Of a DNA stretch of 64,000 nucleotides, positions 40,025-52,990 are shown piece after piece (within the stretch, counting starts at the first letter, position 1; every line of letters starts with the position of its first letter). Under the pieces are notes generated by a model, which did no database searches, was not told the origin of the DNA, and saw only the letters and a program-made list of their open reading frames with translations. The stretch is from Bryopsis sp. KO-2023 (Eukaryota; Chlorophyta; Ulvophyceae; Bryopsidales; Bryopsidaceae). Made by a program: the position numbers and the translations under genes. The DNA lies in NCBI GenBank assembly GCA_030272585.1, contig BSYQ01000004.1, positions 1,302,001 through 1,366,000 on the forward strand, written 5' to 3'.

Positions 40025-40704
40025 TGGACTTCATTAGTGGAAAACCCGAAAGAAAAAAAAAAAGACGAAAAAGATTTGAAAAAAAAAAAACACCGCCACA
40101 AACCAGAAAATCGTAAAATGAAAAGAAAAAAAAAATACCAGGAAAAAAAGAAAGAAGAAGAAAAAAAAGAAAAATCTGTTCGGACCCTCCACCGTCTTTC
40201 TTGTGGATGGTTTTTAACAGTTTTTTTTTTTGGCGTTTTGTTCGTAAGTAGGTTTTGATTTTTTTTTTGTTTTATAATGTCATTAGCCCGAATATTCTCT
40301 GTGGCCACTGTTTCTCTAGAGGATAAATTTGAATGATGCACTCGATGCTTTTTTATTTTTTTAACTCTTTTTCTTTCCCGCTTTTTTGGGGGCCATGGGG
40401 TCGATTAGAATCAATGGTGTTCGTTGGAACAGAAGTACTAGCTGATGATATTTATTTTTGGAAGTTTTTCTTGTTTTTTTGGAAAAATGGAACTCCCCAT
40501 CCCCCCAAAAAAAGAAACTCAGAAAAGAAAAAGAAAAGAAAAGAGAGAAAGTGATCATATAGAGATTTTTTTTGCGATGATGTTCTGGTTGGAATTGGAG
40601 ATGAACTCGGAAAAACGTTGTATGGAAAGGCACATAGGGTCCACTACTTTCTTAGTCAACACCAAGTGTCAAAGCCGAGAAATTTGCCTTGGGATGATTA
40701 ACTA
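40025..40704. other. Low-complexity 3' region of the alpha-kinase-like gene
   Basis: 40040-40180 is strongly A-rich (AAAGAAAAA-type) and 40210-40280 T-rich; lysine-rich open frames here are a composition artefact. 40480-40555 is another A-rich patch. Nothing else is seen. Confidence 0.5.
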
Positions 40705-41256
40705 CTACTTTAGTGCAGCCAGCTTTCTCAGGTTGCTGTGAAAAACTTCTTCATGTTTGGCGAAGTATAGGCGAACTACCACTGTCACTACCACTGGGAC
40801 AGTGTTTTGATTGAGTTCAGTTTCAGGCATGTTAAATGGAAGGTAGTGTTCTCTTGCAGTGTTTGTTGATTTTGGTTGTATGTTGATGTAATCGATACGC
40901 ACTAGAGCCTGATTTGCATTGGGTGCGACATGTTCACCGTTTGTATTGTTCGGGGTGGTGGGGTGGAATTCCACGATGATGCAGTATAGCAATGTTTGGT
41001 TGTCGGACTGAGATGGCGGGAAAGAGGCGTTTGGAATGTGAAAATGCGAAAAATCATAACAATAATTCCACCCCAAACCCGAATCTCCATCATTTCGCAT
41101 AGCACGATGATCAAGGTTTTGCTCCAACACTCGTAACGCACAGACATTCGTAACGCTCGACCAAGCGGAACAACCGAGCCGCCTTTGAAAGCTGCCACAC
41201 CATTTTCCTTTTCCCAAGCTTTTTGCGTGTGGGATATTGAAAACTCGCCACACCAT
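40705..41256 (-). CDS. Unrecognised open reading frame, 183 aa
   Basis: An uninterrupted minus-strand frame of 183 codons in AT-rich DNA with normal composition (for example HFHIPNASFPPSQSDNQTLL and ALVRIDYINIQPKS). I do not recognise a family, and no signal peptide or membrane helix is clear. It may be one exon of a larger gene reaching toward 41.4 kb. It is convergent with the alpha-kinase-like gene and divergent from the PP2C gene. Confidence 0.35.
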   Translation of the reverse strand: MVWRVFNIPHAKSLGKGKWCGSFQRRLGCSAWSSVTNVCALRVLEQNLDHRAMRNDGDSGLGWNYCYDFSHFHIPNASFPPSQSDNQTLLYCIIVEFHPTTPNNTNGEHVAPNANQALVRIDYINIQPKSTNTAREHYLPFNMPETELNQNTVPVVVTVVVRLYFAKHEEVFHSNLRKLAALK

Positions 41257-42458
41257 TTAAGAAAGAAAGAAATTCGATACTCTCAAGGCACTCACAGCGC
41301 CAACGTTCGTCCCCACGCTTGATGGCGTTGAGATGTTGGTAACTGTCAACAGAGCGCTTCTTTTGATGTCGCGTCGATGCCAGACTTGTTCTCCGCAAAG
41401 GGATATTTCTGTGCAGGCCAATGGCGCTGGAAACCTTGTATTTCAGATATTAACAGAGTATTGTACTCTTTTCAAAAAGTGATATGGGCTGTGTATCGAG
41501 CTTGCCATATCAAGATAAGGAAGAAAATGTTGGGGAGGACGCGGAAAAAGAAGCAACTAAGTCATCCGTGAGAATAAACGCGTCTGGAGGACCACCGGGT
41601 TGGTCTTTGGATTAAGTGTCCCGATCACGCACACATCGTTTCTTCTAGGGTTTTGGCTGATCAGCCTTTCCGCGGTCTTTCTCCTGCGCTCCCAGACGAT
41701 ACAGAGCACAGCGTTCATGGCGGAAAACCATCTCGAAGCACAACACGAGCAAGACGACTCTCTTACGTCAAGCATACCGATGATGATACGGGCTCGGTAA
41801 GCCAACTGTTGACTTTCAGCCCATGTGATGGTGATCGAGTTGTGTTGGGAGTCTGTGCGTATGGGTCAGTCGATCGTTTGTGTGTTGGGGGTGGGGAAAC
41901 TGATGGATGTCTCGCTATGAAATCAGAACTCTTCTTCAAATGTCGCCAAGATGAACACAAAGACGCGAGTGCGGCGGTTGTCCTATGTCACCAATAATGT
42001 GCGTAGACCCTCCCCAAACGACCTTTTTTCCCCCACGATTCAGAATCATCCCAGTGCAAACCAGTACTGGTACAGAACTTACCAGCAACTTGGGGCGCTG
42101 TATTCGAACGAACGAAAACACGGCGGCGTGAATCGTTGTAAAAATCTAGTGTGCACGTAATGCGATGTTTGGACAAAACAGTTGAAGGGGAATTGAAAAT
42201 CATGGACAGGCAGATGCGAAAGGAGGGGGAGATCCACCTGGGGCGATCGGGCCACTAGACTTTGGACCAGAATCGACCTTTAAAGCTCCACCACCAGCAC
42301 CTGGAGAGGTTTGTGGACCACGAAGTAAAATCAAAAAGTGCAGTCTTGAGGGTTGCTCTTTCTCGCAATGTATTAACACTATTGCTTTTTCTACCTTCAA
42401 ATTCGGCAAAAAAAGCTGCCCATACTTTGTTAACGCTAAATGTTTCTTATCGAAACAG
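41257..42458 (+). other. Probable 5' exons and introns of the PP2C gene
   Basis: Two short plus-strand stretches share the peptide RRLSYV. One is at about 41701-41798 (TTRARRLSYVKHTDDDTGS before GTAAGC) and one at 41951-41998 (MNTKTRVRRLSYVTNN before GTGCGT). The second ends in phase 0 and would join the exon at 42459 in frame. Which is used is not decided by the sequence. Confidence 0.35.
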
Positions 42459-44090
42459 GCTCTGGGCTCCCTTGGAGTTCAAGTAGCATGCATGTCACGA
42501 GCTGGCCGTGAGCCTGGGTTCAAGAAGACAAACCAAGACAATTGCTTCGCCTTTGAGAAGTATATCAAACCCACACAGTCGTTGTTCGGGACGTTCGATG
42601 GTCACGGGCCGAACGGTAGGCAGTCTGACGAGATTCATTTTTTCAAACTTTTGAGGGCTGCACACTGTCGATTGTGGAGAAGGTCGCTGAATTGCTACTC
42701 ACGGGTGCAACATTCGTAGGTCACTTGGTGTCGTCGTATGTGAAGCATCACTTGCCTTTGATTCTTATCACACGATTGAATGAGGAAATGGAGGTAGAAA
42801 AGGCGCTGGAAAAAGGTTTTTCTGAGGTCGACAAGAGCATGGTGAACGGCACCGTCGATTGTGAATTCAGTGGAACAACTGCCGTCGTAGGACTGCTCCA
42901 GGTACATTTTTTGTCATCTTTTTTGGCTATTTCCCTGACGACAACAGCTGTATACACATAACAACACAATGAGATAAATTAGCATGTAGAAGATCAAACC
43001 ACAAAAAAGGATCGACCCGCTTTCGAGGGTTCACTGTTCACTGTTCAGTTGACTTTAACATGGTTGATCGAACTGAAATTGAGGTTTCAAAGACAATGAC
43101 TTCCCAAGAGAGCTTGTCCGCACACATATATGTGCATCGACGCCTGGTTGACGTTGCTTCAGTGCGCAGGAATCGCGGCTCTACATGGCTTGGGTTGGCG
43201 ATTCGAAGGGTGTCTTAGCCAAAACTGGCCCAAGTGGAAATATTGAAGCCGTGGACCTCACAGTAGAACACAAGCCCACCCTTCCAGCAGAGAAAAAGAG
43301 GATCCTCAACAGCAATGGCAGGGTAGAGAGGTGAAAAACACTGACAGTACCGACTTCTTTCCCGCATCATCATTTGATTCTTAAACATGCTAAGGTCTGG
43401 GTGTTGCCTGCTGTAATTTGCAGACTGGTCGATGAGACGGGATCGCCGATTGGGCCGTATCGAGTGTGGCTACAATATGCATGGTAAGTTTCTGATATTT
43501 TAGTTTCACACAGTGTTTCACAAAAAACCTTCGCCAGATATGACAGTTCACACAGAGCGTGGAGTGATGCTGAACGGTTTTATTTTTCAGGATACCTGGA
43601 CTTGCAATGAGTCGCGCGCTTGGAGACGTTCTGGCACACCAGTGAGCGACCCATTTGTTTTTGATGCTCAGAATTTTCCTGGGTTGTTCGATTCCCCGTG
43701 GTATTGCGATTCTGCGAGCTGAAGGAGACGTGTGTTTAGGGTTGGAGTGATATCTGAGCCGGAACTCAGAGCTCACGATGTTACTTCGGAGGATGTATTT
43801 CTGATTTTAGCCAGTGACGGAGTGTGGGAGTTTATCGACAGTCAAAGCGCTGTTGATATTATTGCACAGCACAGCAGCGTCGAAGATGGTTGTCGACAGG
43901 TACTCCAAGATTGCTTTTGTCAGAGCTGTAACTTGGGCATTCCTTTATCCCTATCTACTGGGATTTGATCCGTTCGCTTGTGTTGTTTTGGTCATAGCTT
44001 GTCGATGAAGCTTATCAAAGATGGCTTACTGAGGAAGAGGGCGTCGTGGACGATATCACCGCGGTGGTGGTCAAATTTATTCATCGATGA
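42459..44090 (+). CDS. Protein phosphatase 2C (PPM family), 5' end uncertain
   Basis: Exons: 42459-42615, 42720-42901, 43170-43330, 43424-43483, 43591-43641, 43740-43899, 43998-44090, all in phase and ending TGA. PP2C removes phosphate from Ser/Thr using two metal ions. Motifs in order: NQDN, LFGTFDGHGPNG, GTTAVVGLL, AWVGDSKGVL, LTVEHKPTLPAE, NGRVERLVDE, PGLAMSRALGD, FLILASDGVWEFI, EGVVDDITAVVV. Metal-binding Asp residues are all present. The sequence resembles plant and algal PP2Cs of the kind also found joined to cyclic-nucleotide-binding and kinase domains; no such domain is visible here. The first exon begins after a splice acceptor, so coding probably starts upstream (perhaps 41951); Met at 42492 is the alternative start. 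Confidence 0.88.
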
Positions 44091-44717
44091 AACAGAGTGA
44101 ACGTAAAAAAAGAAACCCACCGAATTTTTGAGCGGAATTGCTAGATAGAATCACTGTACTATAGCAACGTGAAACTTTTATGATGACGAGCGTTTTAAAT
44201 GAGGTTATGTGAGGAGATTGTGTATGTGGCGGCTTCAAAACTCAGATTGGCAGGTTGAACTCTCGCTATTAAGATCCTTTTTCTTGTCGGTCGTTGTGAC
44301 AGCTGGACAGGGGCACAATTGCTCCACTTGATGTGCATCCTTCAAAATTGTTTCGTTCTTTTTCTAATTGGATCACATTTTTGGTGACCTGCACCATATA
44401 TGCTACATGCTGGTCCAGAATTTGAAACCCCAGCATGGTGGGAAGAAAAGTAGACGCAAAGAGAGTGGCCTTGACAAGAAATCGTGGAAATAAATTATCC
44501 AAGCAATCACGTCATCTCTGACACAATACACTCTTCTGATACAATATCAGTTTACATGCGTTGCAATAAATGCATCCTTCCTCTACCTTACAGAACACAT
44601 TCAGTGGTGGACAACTGCATGCCACTGAAAAAAGAGTGTCAAAATCTGCCTGAAATTTTCCAGGGCACTCTGGCCCAAACTGGCAAACCCCTTGCCTTTG
44701 TCACAAGATCTTCTAGA
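44091..44717. other. Convergent intergenic region
   Basis: Shared 3' flank of the PP2C gene (+) and the glycosyltransferase gene (-). No gene, RNA or repeat recognised. Confidence 0.5.
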
Positions 44718-46148
44718 CTACTGAATATCATCACACTTGAATGTCTGGTGCAGGCAATGTTTATCGTGTCTGAGAAAAGGGCCAGTAACAGAAGAAAAAT
44801 TTTGCTCAGAATCGATCACAGATACGGTTGGGACTTCTGGCTTTCCACAGCAACTCTCACATCGGCCTTTGAAATAATACCACAATCTATTGTAGGGATC
44901 GGTGCTTTCCTTCTCGATACCTCTGCTCCACCCATGTGCCAAATATACCGGCTTTCCAGCACACCATATAGCTTTCCTCCGGGATGAATACTGATAATTA
45001 CACCCACATGGCAAAACCTTCAGAATCTCTGGCATAAGCCTGAAAAAGTTATTCATCAAACACTGCTCCGCATATTTGGCAGGTTTTTTTCCCAACGACG
45101 AAAAGGTTTGCCCAGAGAAAGAGATCAAATCCTCAGTGAATCGCCTTTCTCTCATTTTCCTGAGGTCCATTAAAACCACCCCCCCATTGAAGTACACAGG
45201 CTCGCTCCAGCAGCTCCTTTCGTTGCGGCATGAACACACGGGATTGTGTAATCTCCAAAAAAAGGACTTGGGCCACCATTGCTTGAAATAGCTGCTGAAA
45301 ACTTTGCAGGTCAGTCCAGGGGGGGTGTTCGTTTCGAACGCCATCGGCCAGCACCAATCAGGCTGGAATATGCACCCATCGCCTGTGTCTGGCACCATCC
45401 CTATCATTTGTGAATCATTCATCTCTACATCGTAGCAGGGGGAAAAATCCTGCACAGCACTCATGTCTGTGTCCAGCACCAACGCTTTTTGGACTCCAGG
45501 AGGCAAAATTTCTCCAAGGAAAAGCTTGCACAACACCGCCACATGTGCATCTTTGTCCACAAAAGGGCTGATACTTTTCACCAAAATTTCGCACTGAGAA
45601 ATCTCGTAGAACGACATGGTTGCGTTGGGTGGAATGAGCGGAGCTGCCAACAGAGCCTCAGAAGCTTCCCTTGAGACGATCAGGTGAAATTGAACCCTCC
45701 TGGTGGAAATCGCCATCATCGATCGCATTAACGATATGGCATGGTCTTTTGCATGCATGTCAAATATCAGCACCACGTTCATCGCATCCTGACTGACATG
45801 GGGTTGCCGGACATCATGGATTGATAAGTATTGGCTGATGTCCTTCTCCTCGACGCCATGTGGACAGAAATCATCCATGTGCTGATTTTTTGGACTTATT
45901 CCCAAATTCGCGCTTTGGTGGGTGAAGATCAACATACAACTGATGGCTACCGCAAATGCCAAAACCAGCCTCCTAGGCTGAAGCCATCTGAAGTGTAGCA
46001 AAACACAATCACCAACAAAAATACAATGGCATGACATTACAAGACCAAGGATTCCATCAATCATTGATAAATCCGTCGAAATCAACCACGTAGGATAGCA
46101 TCCAATGATGCATGCAACTCGATGGAAAATATCTGTGGTCTGGTGCAT
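44718..46148 (-). CDS. GT8-type glycosyltransferase, Golgi type II membrane protein
   Basis: Single exon of 476 aa. A hydrophobic anchor lies at about residues 59-76 (RRLVLAFAVAISCMLIF). The catalytic domain has VVLIFDMHAKDHAISLMRSM, KLFLGEILPPGVQKALVLDT with the metal-binding DTD, then FNGGVVLMDLRKMRERR and EQCLMNNFF. This order is that of GT8 family transferases such as xyloside xylosyltransferase and the LARGE xylosyltransferase domain. It probably adds a sugar to a glycan in the Golgi lumen; the donor cannot be read from sequence. Several Cys pairs in the lumenal part suggest disulfides. The true start could be an internal Met (for example near residue 38), since the first 55 residues look like 5' UTR. 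It is the only long intronless gene here. Confidence 0.85.
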   Translation of the reverse strand: MHQTTDIFHRVACIIGCYPTWLISTDLSMIDGILGLVMSCHCIFVGDCVLLHFRWLQPRRLVLAFAVAISCMLIFTHQSANLGISPKNQHMDDFCPHGVEEKDISQYLSIHDVRQPHVSQDAMNVVLIFDMHAKDHAISLMRSMMAISTRRVQFHLIVSREASEALLAAPLIPPNATMSFYEISQCEILVKSISPFVDKDAHVAVLCKLFLGEILPPGVQKALVLDTDMSAVQDFSPCYDVEMNDSQMIGMVPDTGDGCIFQPDWCWPMAFETNTPPGLTCKVFSSYFKQWWPKSFFWRLHNPVCSCRNERSCWSEPVYFNGGVVLMDLRKMRERRFTEDLISFSGQTFSSLGKKPAKYAEQCLMNNFFRLMPEILKVLPCGCNYQYSSRRKAIWCAGKPVYLAHGWSRGIEKESTDPYNRLWYYFKGRCESCCGKPEVPTVSVIDSEQNFSSVTGPFLRHDKHCLHQTFKCDDIQ

Positions 46149-46301
46149 GCTTCAGGGCTCTCTGTCGCGCGTTCCGAGAATTTTCTATTTGAATCAAAGG
46201 ATATTTTTGTACCACTGTTGGAAGAGACAGCCCATCAACCACCGACGTCGAACCTTACGGAATTGATGCTACGCCCAACCTCCCTTTGAGCTCGCCTTCC
46301 A

Positions 46302-46565
46302 CTACCCATGTCGAAAGTTGGAGAGTAGAAGTGCCGCGTAATGAGCGGCGGACTGTAGCAACTGTCGAGAGGGAAATGGAGCGGCCCAGACGTCACATCC
46401 AATAAAGAGGGGGTTTTCGGCGACTTTGGAATCTTCAGTATTACGATCCGGTTGATGATGTGCGTCCAGTTCCAGAGTGAGGTGGTCGCCGAGGTATGAG
46501 CCATCTGCATACTGAGACTTGGTGAAACGGGGGGCTAAAAGCTTTGCCAAACGACATATCCTAGT
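46302..46565 (-). CDS. Unrecognised gene, last exon
   Basis: Begins after a GGCAG acceptor and reads in frame to TAG; peptides include RICRLAKLLAPRFTKSQYAD and NPLFIGCDVWAAPFPSRQLL. Composition looks coding. A candidate upstream exon at about 46700-46770 reads GNIADPVANNSFVYITMFF and has a relative at 61140-61210 on the other strand. Family unknown. Confidence 0.35.
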   Translation of the reverse strand, partial: TRICRLAKLLAPRFTKSQYADGSYLGDHLTLELDAHHQPDRNTEDSKVAENPLFIGCDVWAAPFPSRQLLQSAAHYAALLLSNFRHG

Positions 46566-48526
46566 CTGCCTTCACCGAGGGCAGAAGAAAGAAAACTGCC
46601 AACACTCATCTGTGTACAAGACTGTTCAGACTAGCGGTGGGATATCCCCATCCATCGTGCAGTCACCCCATGACGGTCCAGAAAAAACATGGTTATATAC
46701 ACGAAGCTATTGTTCGCAACAGGATCAGCGATATTCCCAGCCCAGCGCTCAACTGGGCCCTTTCCGCCTTGGAGAGATTGCACAAAAAATTCGAACATTG
46801 CCCATTGGTTCGAAGGCCTCACCTGGGTACAGCGGTTCGGTGGCCTCGCCCAAAGAACTTCCAGAGCAACGATACCTCTCAGCCAAACCCATCAAAACAA
46901 GGCCAAGCATCAATCAAATATCCTGAATTGCCGTGGTTCCCCACAAAAAACTTCATCGAACAGGATGCCAACAATCTATCCCCTTACGCGAACGAAGCCT
47001 TCATAAAAGCAGATTGTGCTTATTCCACTGCGCGACTGAGCCTCATGCTGTCCACCACTCGAGGGTACTCCTTTCAAAGGAAAGGAGCACTTTTTTCCTA
47101 AGTTAGGTAGTTCACGCAGCACAATAAGGTAAACAATATTGCGGCTCCACCCTTGCAGTCACTACCGCTCAATTCCCTCTCTCGGGCTCACAACGAAACA
47201 GGACATATTATTTAGGCAGAACACGCACGACAATCGTCAGTCGGTCCAGAAGAAACGTGGATGATAACACAAACAACAAACATAAATGTTACCTGTTGTG
47301 CACTTGGCCCCAATTCTGTAAGTTTTAGGAGAGGGCATGCATTTTTTATTTTTACATTTTTCGAGTGCTTGGTTTTCTTAAAATCCACCCCGAATGAAAG
47401 CGCCGATTTTCATACCTAAAATCATCAAAAGGGGACACACGATATTTCTGCTTATCTTTAGCTCGTCGTCAGAGTCTCTTGACTTGAGTTTGCAAACTCT
47501 ATTTTTTAAATATTTTGTGCAATAAACGGCGGGCGGCATCTTCGCATGTAATTATGATAGTTTGTTCCTTTGATATTTCTTCGCCTTTTTAACTTTTCAA
47601 GTCCGAATGTTGGCCTCCTCGATTTGATTGGTGTCCCATATTTCCCGTTTTGGAAATATGGGTGCCTTCATGATTAGCTTAAATGTGGGAGAAATCCCGC
47701 GTTTGAGAATTCCCTGGTCATGACCTTTCCCCACAGTCGAAAAAGAACACATTTTACAGTCTTGCAGCATTGCAGCTGTTAGTGAAAATACAATATGCTC
47801 CACACTCCTATAATCGATTTAACGCCTGGATTAAAATTGAACACAGGGAATTGACGCACAGATCACACACTTCTTGATTTGAACGTGGAGGTTTCTTCTT
47901 TTAACTTCACAGCAACGTATATTTTTAGAACTTTAAGCACCGCTCCTATGAAAAATTTTCCATCCATTGTCTTATCCATTGTCTTATCCATTGTCAATCA
48001 AACATATCAAACCATATTTAGGCCATCGGTGCCTCCCTTCAGTTGTACCAAACGTCCACATGGCCACCCACATGCTAGTGATCTATTTTGCTGGTAAATG
48101 ATTGTCTATTTCTGTACTTGAGTTGTGGAATTCGTTCAAAAAATCTCCCTGGGAAAAGACCAACTCTCCAGATCCTGATTCGATGGAAAATGTAATGCAC
48201 AAAGTCAAAAGAAGCCCCACACCCCTCGTGCGAAAACCAAAATGAAAAACCACCACATGTTCCAGCTTTCCATATTGAACCACCACATGTCCCACATGTA
48301 AGATATACAAACCAACGTCAATACGAATAACAAATGTGCACATGTGCTAGAAGGCGTTTTGCAAGCAGAATTGATCGGAATGGCTCAAGTGCCCCAAAAT
48401 ATTCACAAGTGGCTTATGTCACATAAGTTATTAACAGTCTTAACCTGCACGTGAAGGCAATTTTGATTGTTTACTCAGTGTTTTTTTCCGCAGGGAGTTG
48501 ACGACTTGAACCCCTATGATAATTTT
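46566..48526. other. Unique spacer with family flank repeats
   Basis: 46984-47201 is a diverged copy of the 144-bp block of the P2 arms, with about 75 bp inserted. 47300-47500 and 48360-48480 match TryAnk flank segments. 47500-47850 shows nothing. No protease or ankyrin exon is present. Confidence 0.45.
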
Positions 48527-48812
48527 TCCCTCCGATATCTCATCCATTATCAGCCAAACAATTCAAACCATCCATAAGCCACCAGTGCTTCCCCTCAGTT
48601 GTACCAAACATCCACATGCTGGTGATCCATTTCCCACTTGACAAAGCTATTTCCGTACTAGAGTTGTGGAATTCGTTCAAAAAATCTCCCTGGGAAAAGC
48701 CCAACTCTCTGGACCCTCATTCAATGAAAAATGTAATGCACAATGTCGAAAGAGCCCCACACCCCTCATCCAAAAACCAAAATGGAAAGAAATCCAACAC
48801 AGACTTGTGTCA

Positions 48813-51800
48813 TCAACCTTTCAAAATTTTTTTGAGACGCTTTCTTTCCCCTTCTCCACAAGCTCCTTCCCTACAAGCCATTTCGCCCGTGAAATTCAGA
48901 CAACTACATATTCTATTTTCGATTGTCACCCCAGGCTTGTCCTCCATACTGAGATCAGCCCCAGCCTTTTTCAAAACTTCAATGACTTCGCCTCTCCCAT
49001 AAATGGCCGCCCAGACCACAGGGGTGAACCCAAATGTGTCTTTGGCATCTATTTCAGCTCCATTGTCCAAAAGCAATTGAACCAAGTCTGGGTTTCCAGA
49101 AAATGCAGCCCAGCGCAACGCTGTTTCATTTCGAAAACTGCGAGCATTCACGTCGGCGCCTGTGGACCAACACACAAACTCTCTATCTCATAAGTTCCAT
49201 TACGCCTTGGTCGATTCCAAACGAAACATTCCAGAAGCCTGCTGATGCTGTAAAATTGGCATCAACTTTCAACACATGGGAGGAAATTTCCACAAGGGGG
49301 CACCTGATTTCAGCAGAAACTCTACCACCTCCATTCTGTTTCTTTCTGCTGCAACGATCAAAGGGGTGGCTTCTTGGTCTATTCTCAAATCTACAGTGGC
49401 CCCTGAAACATAAACATAAACATAAACTGATTTTTAGACCTGATGGTAATGGGTTTTTCAGCAAACTGAATATAACCTACCAGATAATAATTTTTTAGAA
49501 GGGCAAAAACAAGCACAGCCTTTTTGCACAATGAAAGACATGGAATTGAATTTGATTTCAACCAAGTGATATCAAAGAAGTTGGAAAGCAAAAAGAAGGT
49601 ACGGATATGCATCCAAAAAAAAGAGAGGTTTGAAAGGGTGTTTTTCTGGGCGGGCAAAAAGAAACAATTTTGGGGGAAAATAAAAGGCATCCAAGAGTCT
49701 CTGAAGATCAATTTCAACTCTGGGTATGAAATATCTGCTGAAAAAAAATTCGAATTTCTGTGGGGGACTTTGCCTTGTTACTCAGTCAAATGTGTCCCAA
49801 ATACAAACCAATGCTGAAAAGAAAATATAAAAGAATCAATTGATTTTGCGAAAGGACTACGCTTCACAATGTACCTGCTTTAACCAACACCTTGGCGATT
49901 TGCACATGACCCTTTTGTGCTGCCAAGAACAATGCACTTCTGCCATCCTCAGTCTGTGCATCAACATTGACCCCTGCATGCACCAGCAATACTTGAATCG
50001 ATTTTTTTTAATACAAAACTCTGCTTCAAAATAGGGGTGTGATACATCTGAGTTCCTGCAATGAAAAAACACACCGAGATTCTCCAATCAAAACTTACCT
50101 GCTTCGACCAGAATCTTGACGACATCCAAATGACCATTTCGAGCAGCCATATACAATGCAGTTAAGCCTCCAGCAGTTTGTGTAACGTTTGCACCTGCAC
50201 CACCAATACTTCAAGGAAGAGTTTGAAGTTGATTTTAAACTGGACAAACTCTGCTTCGACCAAAGGAGTCAATCCTGGCTGATCTTTACAGGTGCCCCTG
50301 AAACGCTGCCATTAAATTACGAGAATTACAAATAATGCAGCCCATCACCTTGTTGAATCAATATTTCAACAACTTCTGCATGCCCCTCCTGTGCAGCAAA
50401 ATGCAATGGAGTGAACTTCATCTCTCCTTGCGTGGATGCCAAATCGCCCCCTTTCGAAATCAGCTTCTGAAAATCAACAAGCACACCTCCACTTTGGCTT
50501 GCCATATTCTTCTGATAAATAAATGCAGTTTCTTGTTGTTTGGCTTCATGAAAAAGTTACCTTGACTTTTTTGGAATCTCCAGAACCGGCGGCATTGAAG
50601 AGGTTACGATTCAGTCTGTCACAATTCTTGCGACATCTTTTTTCCTGTTTAGGAAAAAAAACGAAACGGCAAGGAAAAAAAACAAAGACGTGAATGCACT
50701 GGTGCAGGTACGGTGACCTCTATGAATGCAAAAACGAGATACACCTCGCTATGCCCATGCTGATTGTTACTTGGAGATGAATGAGAAAGGCCGTCTAAAA
50801 AAAATGTTCACTCATTTTCTATTTCAGCCATTTCATCCACCCTCTTGAAGCCCATCCCATACTAAACGAAGGTGGCAAGCGTAAAAAAACAAATTCGAGC
50901 AAATTCCCATTAGTGTACCATTTTTGTTGCAGGAACTCTGTCACTAAATGCTTGCCATGCTCACCGAAGAAGTCGTAGTGGTGTTTGATGGAGAATTTCC
51001 CATTTTCTTATCGATCCATTTCCGGAAACTGCTGACTCTAGTGAACACATCAGGTTTTGTCGTATTACAACTGGGCGTTCCAAAAGATACGATGCCAACC
51101 ATCAGATCAAATTCTGGGTTCCCGTCAATGATGCTCTCCTCCCCCTTGGTGTCAGCAAGCAACAAAGGACCTCCGCCATCGCCTGGATCGATTCACAACA
51201 TTTCACACCCCCACACAACAAAAATTCATTCAAACAGCATTTCCCCAGAACAGCTGATGCATTGAACATAAGGCAATTCTGGTTGGTTACCCTCGCAGAC
51301 TCCTTGTGAGCGGGAAAAAGAACAAAGCATGTCGCCTCTGAGATCAGGCCATGTTTGCGTGCAATTTTTGTTGGAAACATACTCCACTTGGTCTGCAAAT
51401 TGAAGAACTTCAGGCAACGGGCCACGTTCGCTGCTCCTTCCCCATCCTGCAGTGGCTAGGAACTGACCCACTCTAATGGTTTGTTCACTTTCAGCTAGCA
51501 AGACTGGTTGTTTGGTGGAGGGCACTTCAAGACGCACAAGGGCGATATCGTATCCATCTTGAACGGTTTTGTACCTGTAATGAATGATAACCTCCTCTGC
51601 CAATATGACCTGCAAATGCATTCAAAAGGATGTTTCTTAAGGGCACCTGAGCCTTTTGCTGCCTTCCTTGTACATTGCCAAATTTGAATAAAGAATAAGA
51701 CCCCTTTTTTTCCCCGCATTTCTTCGTAAAAAATGCAAATGTGCAGTACCTCTACAGATTCATCATCATCATCATCATCATCAATTCCATGAGCCCCCAC

Positions 51801-52959
51801 ATACACAAGAAATGTTGGCCCCAGGGAGCGTTTCCCTGTGAAACAATGTGCTGCGGTCAATACCCACTCAGGGGCAATCAAGGTGCCTCCACAAATATGA
51901 GTTCGAGCACCCATTGTTCTCAAGGAGCAAGCATAAGGAAACCGGCCCACCGGAGCGTCTTGAACCCCCTGCAGATGCAAATCGGAGTCTTACTTTTTTT
52001 TCTCACCTGTCTTACAAAAAAGGTGCAATTACCTCCTGTCTCTTTCTAGAATGTCAGCCCGTTCCGAAATGGATCCTTCCCCACAAAAAAAAAAGACAAA
52101 AAAAATAACAAATTCGAGAGAACACAAAGTAAATTCCCATCAGTTTACCATTTTTGTTGCAGGAACTCTGTCACTAAATGCTTGCCATGCTCACCAAAGA
52201 ACTTCCCATTTTCTTATCGATCCATTTCCGGAAACTGCTGACTCTGGTGAACACATCAGGCATCTCAGAATCACAATGGTGCGGTCCAAAAGATACGATC
52301 CCAACCATCACATCAAATTTGGGGTTCCCGCCGATGATGCTGTCCCTGTCCTTGCTGTCAGCAATTAACAAAGGACCTCCAGAATCGCCTGGATCAATTC
52401 ACAAACAGTTCACAAACCCATCCAAGAAAAATTCATTCAAACAACATCCCTCCAGAATAGCTGATGCATTGAACATAACTCTGGTTGGTTACCCTCGCAT
52501 ACTCCTTGTGATCGGGAAAAAGAACAGAGCATGTTGTCCGTGAGATCAGGCCATGTTCGCTCGCAATTTTTGTTGGAAATATACTCCATTTGATCTGCGA
52601 ATTGAAGGACTTCAGGGATTGGACTCAGCTTTGTAGTCCTTCCCCATCCTGCAGTGGCTAGGAACTGACCCGATCCAAGGGTTTGTTCACTTTCAGCTAG
52701 CAAGACTGGTTGTTTGGTGGAGGGCACTTTGAGACGCACAAGGGCGATATCGTATCCATCTTCAACGGTTTTGTATTTGTAATGAATGATAACCTCCTCT
52801 GGCAATATGACCTGCAAATGCATTCAAAAGGATGTTTCTTAAGGGCACCTGAGCCTCTTGCTGCCTTCCTTGTACATGGCCAAATTTGAATAAAGAATAA
52901 AACCCCTTTTTTTCCCGCATTTCTTCGTGAAAACTGCAAATGTGCAGTACCTCTGCAGA

Positions 52960-52990
<31 letters not shown>

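Noticed and set aside
40037..40258. Lysine-rich 73-aa open frame after the alpha-kinase-like gene
   Set aside because: Product of an A-rich low-complexity tract in the 3' region.
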